The notes under the pieces are model-generated. The model was not told the DNA's origin and searched no databases. It saw nothing but the letters and a program-made list of their open reading frames with translations. Of a DNA stretch of 22,358 nt, positions 1 through 6,378 are shown one piece after another. The stretch covers positions 1 to 22,358 of the IMG/VR virus record IMGVR_UViG_3300048102_000044. The stretch is one strand, 5' to 3'. The position numbers and the translations under genes were made by a program. This DNA is from a virus. Numbering within the stretch: the first letter of the stretch is position 1; each line of letters starts with the position of its first letter.

Positions 1-81
1 GAGTTATCTAAATGTGAAGTTTTATGTGCTATATGTCACAGAATAAAAACATTTGAAGGTCAGCACTGGAAAGGTAAATAA
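1..81 (+). CDS. C-terminal end of a probable HNH-type endonuclease (partial)
   Basis: Only the last 26 codons are inside the window, read in frame from base 1 to the TAA at 79-81. The end contains a KCEVLCAICHRI stretch, a C-x2-C-H arrangement typical of the last zinc-binding half of small phage HNH (His-Me finger) endonucleases. No catalytic core can be seen because the start lies upstream, so nuclease activity is inferred from this tail alone. The stop directly abuts the next start at 82, so the gene belongs to the same + strand operon. It could instead be a non-catalytic zinc protein. Confidence 0.55.
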   Translation, partial: ELSKCEVLCAICHRIKTFEGQHWKGK

Positions 82-174
82 ATGATTGAAGCGGTAACAG
101 GTGCATCTATACTTGCATTCTTGATTATTGGTTTTATATGTATCATATTAAGTGAGGTAAATAAATGATTGAAG
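72..174. repeat. Duplicated translation-initiation region upstream of and at the thyX start
   Basis: An identical 20-bp sequence occurs at 72-91 and 155-174, 83 bp apart in direct orientation. Each copy contains a purine-rich ribosome-binding site (AGGT), a short A/T spacer, the ATG and the first three codons (M-I-E) of the gene it starts. The first copy starts the 28-aa membrane ORF at 82, the second starts thyX at 165. The likeness continues weakly in protein: MIEAVTGAS against MIEVTYKGS. Confidence 0.85.
82..168 (+). CDS. 28-aa single-span membrane peptide overlapping thyX
   Basis: ATG at 82 directly follows the preceding stop, and TGA at 166-168 overlaps the thyX ATG as ATGA. The product is 28 residues with one hydrophobic stretch (about residues 8-24, including ILAFLIIGFICIIL) ended by SEVNK, so a single-pass inner-membrane peptide is likely. 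The start is supported by an AAAGGT purine box 6 nt upstream. Its first nine residues mirror the start of ThyX because the initiation region is duplicated. Function is unknown. It may serve mainly to couple translation into thyX, or it may be a real host-membrane peptide such as phages often express early. Expression is not proven. Confidence 0.6.
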   Translation: MIEAVTGASILAFLIIGFICIILSEVNK

Positions 175-836
175 TAACTTACAAAGGTAGTATGGGTAAT
201 GATCTTACAGTCTGTAACGCTGCGAGAGTTTCATTCGGAAAAGAAACTGAGTGGGATTATGAAGAGTCAGATGCTTACAGCTTTAAGCAACACCTTAAAA
301 AGAAAGATGAGAAGCTTATACAATACCTAGCCAAGCACAAACACATCAGCCCATTCGGGCATTGTTTTGCTAGTTTCCATATAAAGGCTCCAGTCTTTGT
401 AGCTAGACAGTTAGTCAAGCATAAGTTCCTACGATGGAATGAGATTAGCCGTAGGTATGTGGACAGTGAGCCTGAGTTCTATGAGCCTAGATCTTGGCGT
501 GGACGCAGTGAGGATAAGAAACAAGGTAGTACTGGCGAGTGGTATGATGACGATCTAGATTTTGTAGTTAAGGAAAGTCACACAGCTTGCTTTAACGCCT
601 ATAAAGAGTTGCTTGAGAATGATGTATGTCCAGAGCAAGCACGTATGGTACTACCACAGTCTATGATGACTGAGTGGTACTGGTCAGGTAGCTTGGATGC
701 GTTTGCTGATATGTGCAAGCTACGTTGTGCGTCTGACACACAGGCCGAGACACAAGAGGTAGCCAAACAGATTAGCGTCAATATGCACAAGTTGTTTCCT
801 GTTTCTTGGATGGCATTAGCAAAGGATAAAAGATAA
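165..836 (+). CDS. thyX: Flavin-dependent thymidylate synthase ThyX
   Basis: ThyX makes dTMP from dUMP using methylene-tetrahydrofolate, FAD and NADPH. It releases tetrahydrofolate, so no dihydrofolate reductase is needed. The 223-aa length fits the family (about 210-250 aa). The signature RHR-x7-S appears as K85-H86-K87 then x7 then S95, within KHKFLRWNEISRRY. Upstream are the HISPFGH segment (60-66) and R81-Q82, and downstream an ARMVLP segment typical of the C-terminal half. Both signature arginines are lysine, and R90 sits where the Thermotoga enzyme has a serine; the N-E and the later serine are kept. GAGGT lies 6 nt before the ATG. It overlaps the upstream 28-aa ORF by ATGA and the next gene by TAATG. 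It supplies dTTP together with the reductase at 8837. Confidence 0.95.
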   Translation: MIEVTYKGSMGNDLTVCNAARVSFGKETEWDYEESDAYSFKQHLKKKDEKLIQYLAKHKHISPFGHCFASFHIKAPVFVARQLVKHKFLRWNEISRRYVDSEPEFYEPRSWRGRSEDKKQGSTGEWYDDDLDFVVKESHTACFNAYKELLENDVCPEQARMVLPQSMMTEWYWSGSLDAFADMCKLRCASDTQAETQEVAKQISVNMHKLFPVSWMALAKDKR

Positions 837-991
837 TGGCAGGTAACATTAAAGGTGCAATCAAGGCATCAGCTATAGTCGCATTTATAATAGCTGGTCT
901 ACCTATACTGATTGCTATGACGTATGACGAGTTTCCTCGCTACTGTAAGCAAACTATTCTACTACCTTGTATAGGAGTAAGTGATGAATAA
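836..991 (+). CDS. 51-aa small membrane protein
   Basis: ATG at 836 overlaps the thyX stop (TAATG), and TAA is at 989-991. The product begins with a short basic, Ala-rich segment (MAGNIKGAIKASA), then one hydrophobic span of about 18 residues (roughly 13-28), then a polar tail with two cysteines (C37 and C45) separated by seven residues. One transmembrane helix with a short C-terminal domain is the simplest reading. I do not recognise a family. Coupling to thyX and the next ORF (8-bp overlap) supports a real gene. Confidence 0.65.
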   Translation: MAGNIKGAIKASAIVAFIIAGLPILIAMTYDEFPRYCKQTILLPCIGVSDE

Positions 992-1142
992 ACGTATACC
1001 AATGAAGGGCGGTGATGAGTATGATGGTCTTACTAAGGGGCGCAGATTTCTACACTGGAAGACAGGTCAACTAAAGAAGATCAAACGTGCCTACAACAAA
1101 AGGTTCCGTAAGTATAACAAAAAGGTAATAATAGATGAGTGA
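984..1142 (+). CDS. 52-aa highly basic small protein
   Basis: ATG at 984 lies inside the end of the previous ORF and TGA is at 1140-1142. The product is very basic: the middle (TKGRRFLHWKTGQLKKIKR) and the end (KRFRKYNKK) are dense in Lys and Arg, while the start carries an acidic GGDEYDGLTK stretch. Small basic proteins with such a GGDEYD start occur in other marine phage genomes from memory, but I know no assigned function. Nucleic-acid binding is a reasonable guess from charge alone. It overlaps both neighbours by 8 bp. Confidence 0.65.
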   Translation: MNKRIPMKGGDEYDGLTKGRRFLHWKTGQLKKIKRAYNKRFRKYNKKVIIDE

Positions 1143-1365
1143 ATACATAAACAAACCAGTAAAAGTAACAGAGGTAGAAGAACACGAGGATGGTAGTGCC
1201 ACATTACAAGTGGAGTGTGACCCTGAGACATTCGCAGCTATTTTTAACGTAGGGTTTGTAACACTAATAAAAAGAGGTTTAGAAAATGAAAAGTGGCAGA
1301 CTTGTGTAAGCTGCGGTGGCCCTGCAATGAATAAGATGTGCGGGTTTTGTTTAGAGGAAGAGTGA
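1135..1365 (+). CDS. 76-aa protein with C-terminal four-cysteine zinc ribbon
   Basis: The N-terminal 50 residues are acidic and predicted beta-rich (MSEYINKPVKVTEVEEHEDG, then a segment ending in LIKRG). The C-terminus holds two C-x2-C pairs, CVSCGG and CGFC, spaced to bind one zinc ion, followed by LEEE. No enzyme motif is visible. Such small zinc ribbons in early phage operons often contact nucleic acids or host proteins, but nothing here identifies a partner. ATG at 1135 overlaps the previous stop by 8 bp. Confidence 0.75.
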   Translation: MSEYINKPVKVTEVEEHEDGSATLQVECDPETFAAIFNVGFVTLIKRGLENEKWQTCVSCGGPAMNKMCGFCLEEE

Positions 1366-1366
1366 T

Positions 1367-1492
1367 ATGAACCTATCAGAATGGATTCCATACTTAATAG
1401 CCTTGTCAGTAATACTAATGAGCATTGGATTTATTCCCGGGGTTCTGTTATACCTTGTCGTAATGAGATTGAAGAGGATGTTTAAGAAATGA
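1367..1492 (+). CDS. 41-aa small membrane protein
   Basis: The gene starts 1 nt after the previous stop and its TGA (1490-1492) overlaps the next ATG. The product has a continuous hydrophobic stretch from about residue 7 to 33 (IPYLIALSVILMSIGF, then a Pro-Gly break, then VLLYLVV), followed by the basic tail MRLKRMFKK. This fits one long or two short membrane helices with the C-terminus in the cytoplasm by the positive-inside rule. Family not recognised. Tight packing between two other ORFs supports it as a gene. Confidence 0.6.
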   Translation: MNLSEWIPYLIALSVILMSIGFIPGVLLYLVVMRLKRMFKK

Positions 1493-1653
1493 GTATGGCT
1501 GGAACGATAGAAGATATGCGTTGGCAAATAAAGCAACAACAGAAAGAGATAGATACACTCAGAAGGTTCCTAACTAAGAATAAACTTATTAGAGAGTTTG
1601 ATGATGAAGAACGTAAGAGAGCATTAGAGAGATACGAGGCTAATCAAATATGA
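1489..1653 (+). CDS. 54-aa charged helical protein before the primase gene
   Basis: ATG at 1489 overlaps the previous stop, and TGA at 1651-1653 overlaps the primase-helicase ATG as ATGA. The peptide is mostly charged with heptad-like spacing of hydrophobics (MRWQIKQQQKEIDTLRRFL, later REFDDEERKRALERY), so a short coiled coil or single amphipathic helix is likely. No catalytic motif. A regulatory or scaffolding role for the replication proteins is possible only by position. Confidence 0.65.
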   Translation: MSMAGTIEDMRWQIKQQQKEIDTLRRFLTKNKLIREFDDEERKRALERYEANQI

Positions 1654-3224
1654 CACAAGAGATAGCGCATCAGCCTTGCCCATACGTAGAGTGTGGGTCT
1701 TCTGATGCATTTAGTTTCAACACGAGTGGGTTTGGCAAGTGTCACGCTTGTGACAGATCTTACCCATCTAAGTACCAGAAATTTGAGTGGGCAGCTGAGA
1801 AGTACCCCTTACCACAAGGATCTACTATGACATCTAATGTAAGAAGCCTACCCCAAAGATCAGAAAATACCCAAACGGGTAGTTATATAGCTATGAGGGG
1901 TATAACTCAGAAAACTATGGAAGACTACGGTGTTCTTACCTATCCTGATCGACAAGAGTATGTCTATCCTAGTGGTGGTAAGAAAGTTCGCAGACTAGAA
2001 GATAAAGTTTTCTACACAAAAGATAACTTCAAAGGTGATGAACTGTTTGGTATGAACCTATTTACGGCTGGGTCATCTAAGATGGTCACGATCACTGAGG
2101 GTGAGCTTGATGCATTATCAGTGGCTCAGATGCTTAAGAGTAACTACACTAACCCTGTGGTGTCTCTGCCCAGCGCAACACCTTCTAAGAAACTGTGGGA
2201 GAACTGTTCAGACTGGTTAAATAGTTTTGAGAAGATTGTTCTATCAGTTGACAATGATGAAGCTGGTAATGCAGTAGCTGATAAGATAGCAAAGCTATTC
2301 CCTAACAAAGTCTACCGTGTTCCTCACGATAAGTTTAAGGACGCAAACGAGTTCTTAACTAATAGGGCTAGTAACGAGTTTAAGACTGCTTGGTGGAATG
2401 CTAAGAAGTACACACCAGAGAATGTTCTTAACAGTACACAAGACTTTATATCTCTGTACAAAGATACGCCAGAGCATCAGTATATCCCTACAGGTATTCA
2501 AGCACTGGATGATAAGATCCTTGGCTTAATGCAAGGTCACTTTACAGTTATCAAGGCTCCGACTGGCATTGGTAAGACAGAAATAATGCGGTTCTTAGAA
2601 TACAATATGCTACAGCATAAGGTTCCATTCGCAGCTTGGCACTTGGAAGAGACTAAGCTACGATCACTGCTTGGTCTTGTGTCTTATGAGCTAGGTGATA
2701 ACTTGACACGCCGGGATCTGATTGCTGAGAAGAATGCTGATGATGCGGTGATGGATGCTATTGAGCGTATCACTAAGGATGAACTGTTTTATCAGTTTTA
2801 TTTAAGTGACGGTCAGGGTGCTGATGCATTGTGTGACCAGATACGTTACTTTAGTCAGGCGTGTGGCTGTAAGTTTGTCTTCTTTGAACCTATCCAAGAT
2901 GTTGTTTCTGGCTCATCTGAGGAAGGGAAGGAGCAGATGTTAGCTGATCTATCAGTACGTCTGTCTAAGTTATCCGCTGAGTTAAACGTAGGTATTGTTA
3001 CTATTGCTCACACTAATGACAATGGTGACCCCAAGTACTGTAAGATGATTGGTCAACGTGCCTCTGTTATTATTGATCTCAGTCGTGACAAGGAAGCCTC
3101 TGACTTTGATGAGCGTAACACTACACACATATCTGTACAGAAGAATAGACCCTGCTCAGAAGAAGGCTTTGCTGGTATGATGCGGTTCAATACAGAAACG
3201 TTTACCCTTAGAGAGGTTATCTGA
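1650..3224 (+). CDS. T7 gp4-like bifunctional DNA primase-helicase
   Basis: It unwinds the replication fork 5'-3' as a hexamer and makes RNA primers for the lagging strand. The 524-aa product (T7 gp4A is 566) has the expected order. An N-terminal zinc finger has C10, C15, C31 and C34; the first pair is spaced x4 rather than x2. The TOPRIM primase core has E150 in TITEGELDA and the DND at 201-203. The RecA-like helicase has Walker A APTGIGKT (303-310), a Walker B-like hydrophobic strand in KFVFFEPIQDV, and an AHTNDNG segment followed by RASVIIDLSRD near the C-terminus, matching the T7 arrangement. The zinc finger implies recognition of a specific priming site. It is coupled to the 54-aa ORF upstream and the endonuclease downstream, and pairs with the polymerase at 3652. 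Confidence 0.95.
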   Translation: MTQEIAHQPCPYVECGSSDAFSFNTSGFGKCHACDRSYPSKYQKFEWAAEKYPLPQGSTMTSNVRSLPQRSENTQTGSYIAMRGITQKTMEDYGVLTYPDRQEYVYPSGGKKVRRLEDKVFYTKDNFKGDELFGMNLFTAGSSKMVTITEGELDALSVAQMLKSNYTNPVVSLPSATPSKKLWENCSDWLNSFEKIVLSVDNDEAGNAVADKIAKLFPNKVYRVPHDKFKDANEFLTNRASNEFKTAWWNAKKYTPENVLNSTQDFISLYKDTPEHQYIPTGIQALDDKILGLMQGHFTVIKAPTGIGKTEIMRFLEYNMLQHKVPFAAWHLEETKLRSLLGLVSYELGDNLTRRDLIAEKNADDAVMDAIERITKDELFYQFYLSDGQGADALCDQIRYFSQACGCKFVFFEPIQDVVSGSSEEGKEQMLADLSVRLSKLSAELNVGIVTIAHTNDNGDPKYCKMIGQRASVIIDLSRDKEASDFDERNTTHISVQKNRPCSEEGFAGMMRFNTETFTLREVI

Positions 3225-3652
3225 TGCAGGAATCTTTGTGGAATGATCTACCAGTACATATTAAAGATGTTGAAGATAACAATTCTTATAAAGGTAGTGG
3301 TCAAACTAAGGTTTGTAAGATTTGTAATATAGAAAAACCTATAGAAAACTTTGACTCTCAGTATTTTAAAAAGGATGGTAGCAAAAGCCACAGAGGTGAT
3401 TGTAGATCTTGTACACAGTTCAATCAAAGAATAGTAAGAAATTTGAGAGAAATACACGGCCCACCACCTGATCTATGTGAGTGTTGCGGTAAACCACCCA
3501 ATGGTGTTACAGGTCTTGTAACTGACCACTGTCACACCACTTATAAGTTTAGAGGCTGGTTATGTACCAGTTGCAATCTAGCTAATGGGCATTTAGGAGA
3601 TAAGCCCGAAACAATAATGAAATTATATAAATATATGACAAAGGAAAAGTAA
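3224..3652 (+). CDS. Recombination endonuclease VII-like (His-Me finger) nuclease
   Basis: Endonuclease VII enzymes cut branched DNA such as Holliday junctions. The C-terminal half of this 142-aa protein has the family core: CECCG (85-89), LVTDHCHTT (98-106, metal-binding D101, H102 and H104), RGWLC..C (110-117), then N118, G122 and D126. The N-terminal half has a separate C31-x2-C34 and C60-x2-C63 zinc site around a FDSQYFKKDGS loop, an extra domain common in phage versions. T4 endonuclease VII is 157 aa. The gene sits between primase and polymerase with 1-nt overlaps on both sides. Its first 180 bases are clearly more A+T-rich (31% G+C by hand count) than the adjacent primase end, hinting at later acquisition. 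It could act as a homing-type HNH nuclease rather than a resolvase. Confidence 0.88.
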   Translation: MQESLWNDLPVHIKDVEDNNSYKGSGQTKVCKICNIEKPIENFDSQYFKKDGSKSHRGDCRSCTQFNQRIVRNLREIHGPPPDLCECCGKPPNGVTGLVTDHCHTTYKFRGWLCTSCNLANGHLGDKPETIMKLYKYMTKEK

Positions 3653-5484
3653 TGCCAGTTTTTGATATTGAAACTGATGGCTTGGATGCCACAAAAATAC
3701 ACGTACTGTCTTGGGAAGATGACTCTGGTAAGATTAAGAGTACTCACGACTATAATACTATGCGTACATTCTTTGAACAATCCGATACACTTATTGGTCA
3801 CAACATTATCAGGTTTGATATACCTGTGGTTAATAAAGTATTAGGTATAAAGGTTAAAGCTAAGTTAGTTGATACCTTAGCCCTATCTTGGTACGTTAAT
3901 CACACTAAGCCAAAGCACGGCCTAGAGACTTATGGAGAGTATTACAATGTAAAGAAACCAGAGGTTACGGACTGGGTAAACTTAACTCAGGAAGAGTATG
4001 CTCATAGGTGTAATGAGGATGTAAAGATTAACTCTCGTTTATGGCGTGACTTGGATATCAAGCTTTCAAAGCTGTACCCTAACGATCAAGACAAGTGGCA
4101 GTTTATAAAGTACCTATCATTCAAGATGGAATGTGCTGCGGAGCAAGAAGCCTTGAAGTGGAAGGTTGATATTGAGTCTGCAAAAGGTTACCTGTACGTG
4201 TGGGAAGCTAAGAAAGAGTTAAAGATAGTTGAGCTTGCGGAAGCTATGCCAAAGCAGATCTTGACTAAGGTACAGCAACGTCCAAAGGTTATGTACAAGA
4301 AAGATGGCGAACTGTCTTCTCACGGGGAAAAGTTTGAAGAACTGCGTAAACAGTACAAACAACCAGACAGTGTTCAGTCTTTTGTTGTTAAGACAGGTGA
4401 ACGTCAGGGTAACCCTAACTCACCAGAGCAAGTAAAAGAATGGCTCTACTCTATTGGCTGGGTTCCTCGAACATTTAAGTTTGTACGAGGGCCAGACGGT
4501 GTTGAGCGTCAGGTTCCACAAGTACGTAAGGATGGAGAGCTTTGCCCCTCTGTAACTAAACTTATCTCTGAAGACCCTGCAGTCGCTATCCTAGATGGAC
4601 TGTCTGTCCTTAGCCACCGTATCGCTGTGCTTAAAGGTATCATAGACTGTGAGTCTGATGGTTATGTACAGGCTACGATTGCGGGAATGACAAACACCTT
4701 ACGGTTCAAACACGCAAAGCCTTTAGTTAACCTTCCCTCAGTAGAGAAGCCCTACGGTAAAGAGATACGTGGACTACTTACTGCGCCAGAGGGTTACGTT
4801 CTATGTGGGGCTGATATGACTAGCCTAGAGGACACGACTAAACGTCACTATATGAAGCCTCTTGACCCTAACTATGTAGCTGAAATGTCTAGGGATGGCT
4901 TTGATCCTCACCTTGACCTAGCTAAACACGCCGGGATAATTAGCCAAGAGGATATTGACAAACATAACTCAGGTGAAAAGTCTCTTAAAGATCTACGAAA
5001 GAATTACAAGGTAGTAAACTACTCAGCTACCTATGGCGTAGGAGCCGCTAAACTGGCTCGTGAGACAGGTATGTCAAAGAAGGAAGCTCAGAAGCTACTA
5101 GATGCATTCTGGTCACGTAACTGGTCAGTACAGAAGGTGGCATCAACACTACGTAAGCGTGAACTGTTTGGCGGTATGTGGGTTCAGAACCCTGTATCAA
5201 AGTTCTGGCATAGCCTACGCAGCGAGAAGGATCGTTTCTCTACACTAAACCAAAGCACTGGAGTTTATTGCTTCGATGTTTGGGTTAAGAAATGTCGTGA
5301 CAAGGACGTTAGGACTGTAGGTCAGTTTCACGATGAAATAATAGCACTTGTAAAAGAAGGAAAGCAGATAGAAACAGCAATGAATATGAACTACTCTATA
5401 GAAGAAGTTAACAGACAGCTACGACTGAATGTTGATCTTGGCGTTGATGCACAGTTTGGAAAAACTTACGCAGACATACACTAA
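3652..5484 (+). CDS. Family A (T7-like) replicative DNA polymerase with 3'-5' exonuclease
   Basis: This is the phage replicase. The 610-aa protein starts with a proofreading domain: Exo I at DIETDG (5-10), Exo II at GHNIIRFD (49-56) and Exo III ending at D123. At Exo III the usual Tyr of Y-x3-D is R119. The polymerase domain has motif A GADMTSLE (386-393, D388 and E393), motif B with R449, K453, Y457 and Y461-G462 spaced as in E. coli R754/K758/F762/Y766, and motif C QFHDE (558-562). Tyr at the 762-equivalent position is what T7 has and is associated with virulent phages. T7 polymerase is 704 aa; the shorter length may mean a reduced thumb or no thioredoxin-binding loop. It overlaps the preceding gene by TAATG and is the last gene before the promoter gap. 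Confidence 0.96.
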   Translation: MPVFDIETDGLDATKIHVLSWEDDSGKIKSTHDYNTMRTFFEQSDTLIGHNIIRFDIPVVNKVLGIKVKAKLVDTLALSWYVNHTKPKHGLETYGEYYNVKKPEVTDWVNLTQEEYAHRCNEDVKINSRLWRDLDIKLSKLYPNDQDKWQFIKYLSFKMECAAEQEALKWKVDIESAKGYLYVWEAKKELKIVELAEAMPKQILTKVQQRPKVMYKKDGELSSHGEKFEELRKQYKQPDSVQSFVVKTGERQGNPNSPEQVKEWLYSIGWVPRTFKFVRGPDGVERQVPQVRKDGELCPSVTKLISEDPAVAILDGLSVLSHRIAVLKGIIDCESDGYVQATIAGMTNTLRFKHAKPLVNLPSVEKPYGKEIRGLLTAPEGYVLCGADMTSLEDTTKRHYMKPLDPNYVAEMSRDGFDPHLDLAKHAGIISQEDIDKHNSGEKSLKDLRKNYKVVNYSATYGVGAAKLARETGMSKKEAQKLLDAFWSRNWSVQKVASTLRKRELFGGMWVQNPVSKFWHSLRSEKDRFSTLNQSTGVYCFDVWVKKCRDKDVRTVGQFHDEIIALVKEGKQIETAMNMNYSIEEVNRQLRLNVDLGVDAQFGKTYADIH

Positions 5485-5489
5485 TTTAC

Positions 5490-5518
5490 TTGACACTACT
5501 TAGCTAATAAGCTATAAC
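5490..5518 (+). promoter_or_regulatory. Sigma-70-type promoter with inverted repeat in the spacer
   Basis: The 69-bp gap between polymerase and the next gene contains TTGACA (5490-5495), exactly 17 bp of spacer, and TATAAC (5513-5518). That is a perfect -35 and a 5/6 match to the -10. Transcription should start near 5525, leaving a leader of about 29 nt before ATG 5554 with AAAGGG (5541-5546) as ribosome-binding site. The spacer holds an inverted repeat, TAGCT-4-AGCTA (5501-5514), running into the -10, which could be an operator. It implies use of host RNA polymerase for the second replication block. Confidence 0.8.
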
Positions 5519-5553
5519 TAAGTTTCTTTTTAACGCTCAGAAAGGGCATAAGT

Positions 5554-6378
5554 ATGAATACGGAATTAGCAACTTTTGGTGATGATCTTGAAGCAATGAT
5601 GGGGATCATCCCGGCTAGTACAGACCAATCGTCTACACCAAGTATAACTAGGGTTACTCAGATCCATAAAGCTATTATGGGTATGCAAGATGTGGGCGGT
5701 AAGCAAATAAAAGCAGAGATCCTACCTGTTGGAACATATCAAATCACACAGGGTGATGAGGTTGTGTACGCACAACAAGTTACTGTACGAATTATGGCTA
5801 TTCGTATGCAATGGGTACGGTGGAATAATAACACCGAACAGTTTGAGAAGTCAGTTATGGCACCCACTTTAAAGGGTGACTTAAAGGATAACATTGGTAG
5901 CTACAATATTGGGCGTCCTTCTGGTGGTTTTGTAGAGGATTATGACAGCTTGTCTGATGCTATGAAAGAGCATATGAAGTCTGTCAAAAGGGTTAAGGTT
6001 CTTATGGGCCACCTGTCTGTAGACTCCCCTGTAGATGAAGAAGGTAACTCTGTAAGCACTACTATCCAAGATATTCCATTTATTATGGACGTTAAGAATC
6101 GAGACAGTTTAAAATCTATTGATTCAGTCTTAGCTAGAAAACGTCCTATAGAAGTTCTCACTCAGGAGATTAACTTAACAGGTGACAGTCAGTCTATTCC
6201 TAACGGGCCTGATTATGGTGTTATAGTTGCCTCCCCGGGATCAAAGGTTGACATTCAGCCTACTGATAAGGAAAACATCCAAAACTTTCAAGACTATATT
6301 GACTACGTAAATAATATGATTTTGGAAAAGTATAATGAGAACTGTGAAGATAATACTATTGAAGGAGAGGTGTTCTAA
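5554..6378 (+). CDS. 274-aa DNA-metabolism protein, possible ssDNA-binding protein
   Basis: I do not recognise a catalytic domain. The protein is predicted to be mixed beta (segments such as YAQQVTVRIMAIRMQWVRW and KRVKVLMGHLSV) and contains a GDLKDNIGSYNIGRPSG segment. The C-terminus is acidic and ends in an aromatic residue (ENCEDNTIEGEVF), the arrangement by which phage and bacterial SSBs recruit partners; T7 gp2.5 also ends in an acidic tail with Phe. Being the first gene of the promoter-driven block, directly before the nuclease genes, is where T7 has gp2.5 (ahead of gp3). SSB function is therefore an inference from tail and position only. ATG chosen because AAAGGG lies 7 nt upstream. 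Confidence 0.6.
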   Translation: MNTELATFGDDLEAMMGIIPASTDQSSTPSITRVTQIHKAIMGMQDVGGKQIKAEILPVGTYQITQGDEVVYAQQVTVRIMAIRMQWVRWNNNTEQFEKSVMAPTLKGDLKDNIGSYNIGRPSGGFVEDYDSLSDAMKEHMKSVKRVKVLMGHLSVDSPVDEEGNSVSTTIQDIPFIMDVKNRDSLKSIDSVLARKRPIEVLTQEINLTGDSQSIPNGPDYGVIVASPGSKVDIQPTDKENIQNFQDYIDYVNNMILEKYNENCEDNTIEGEVF

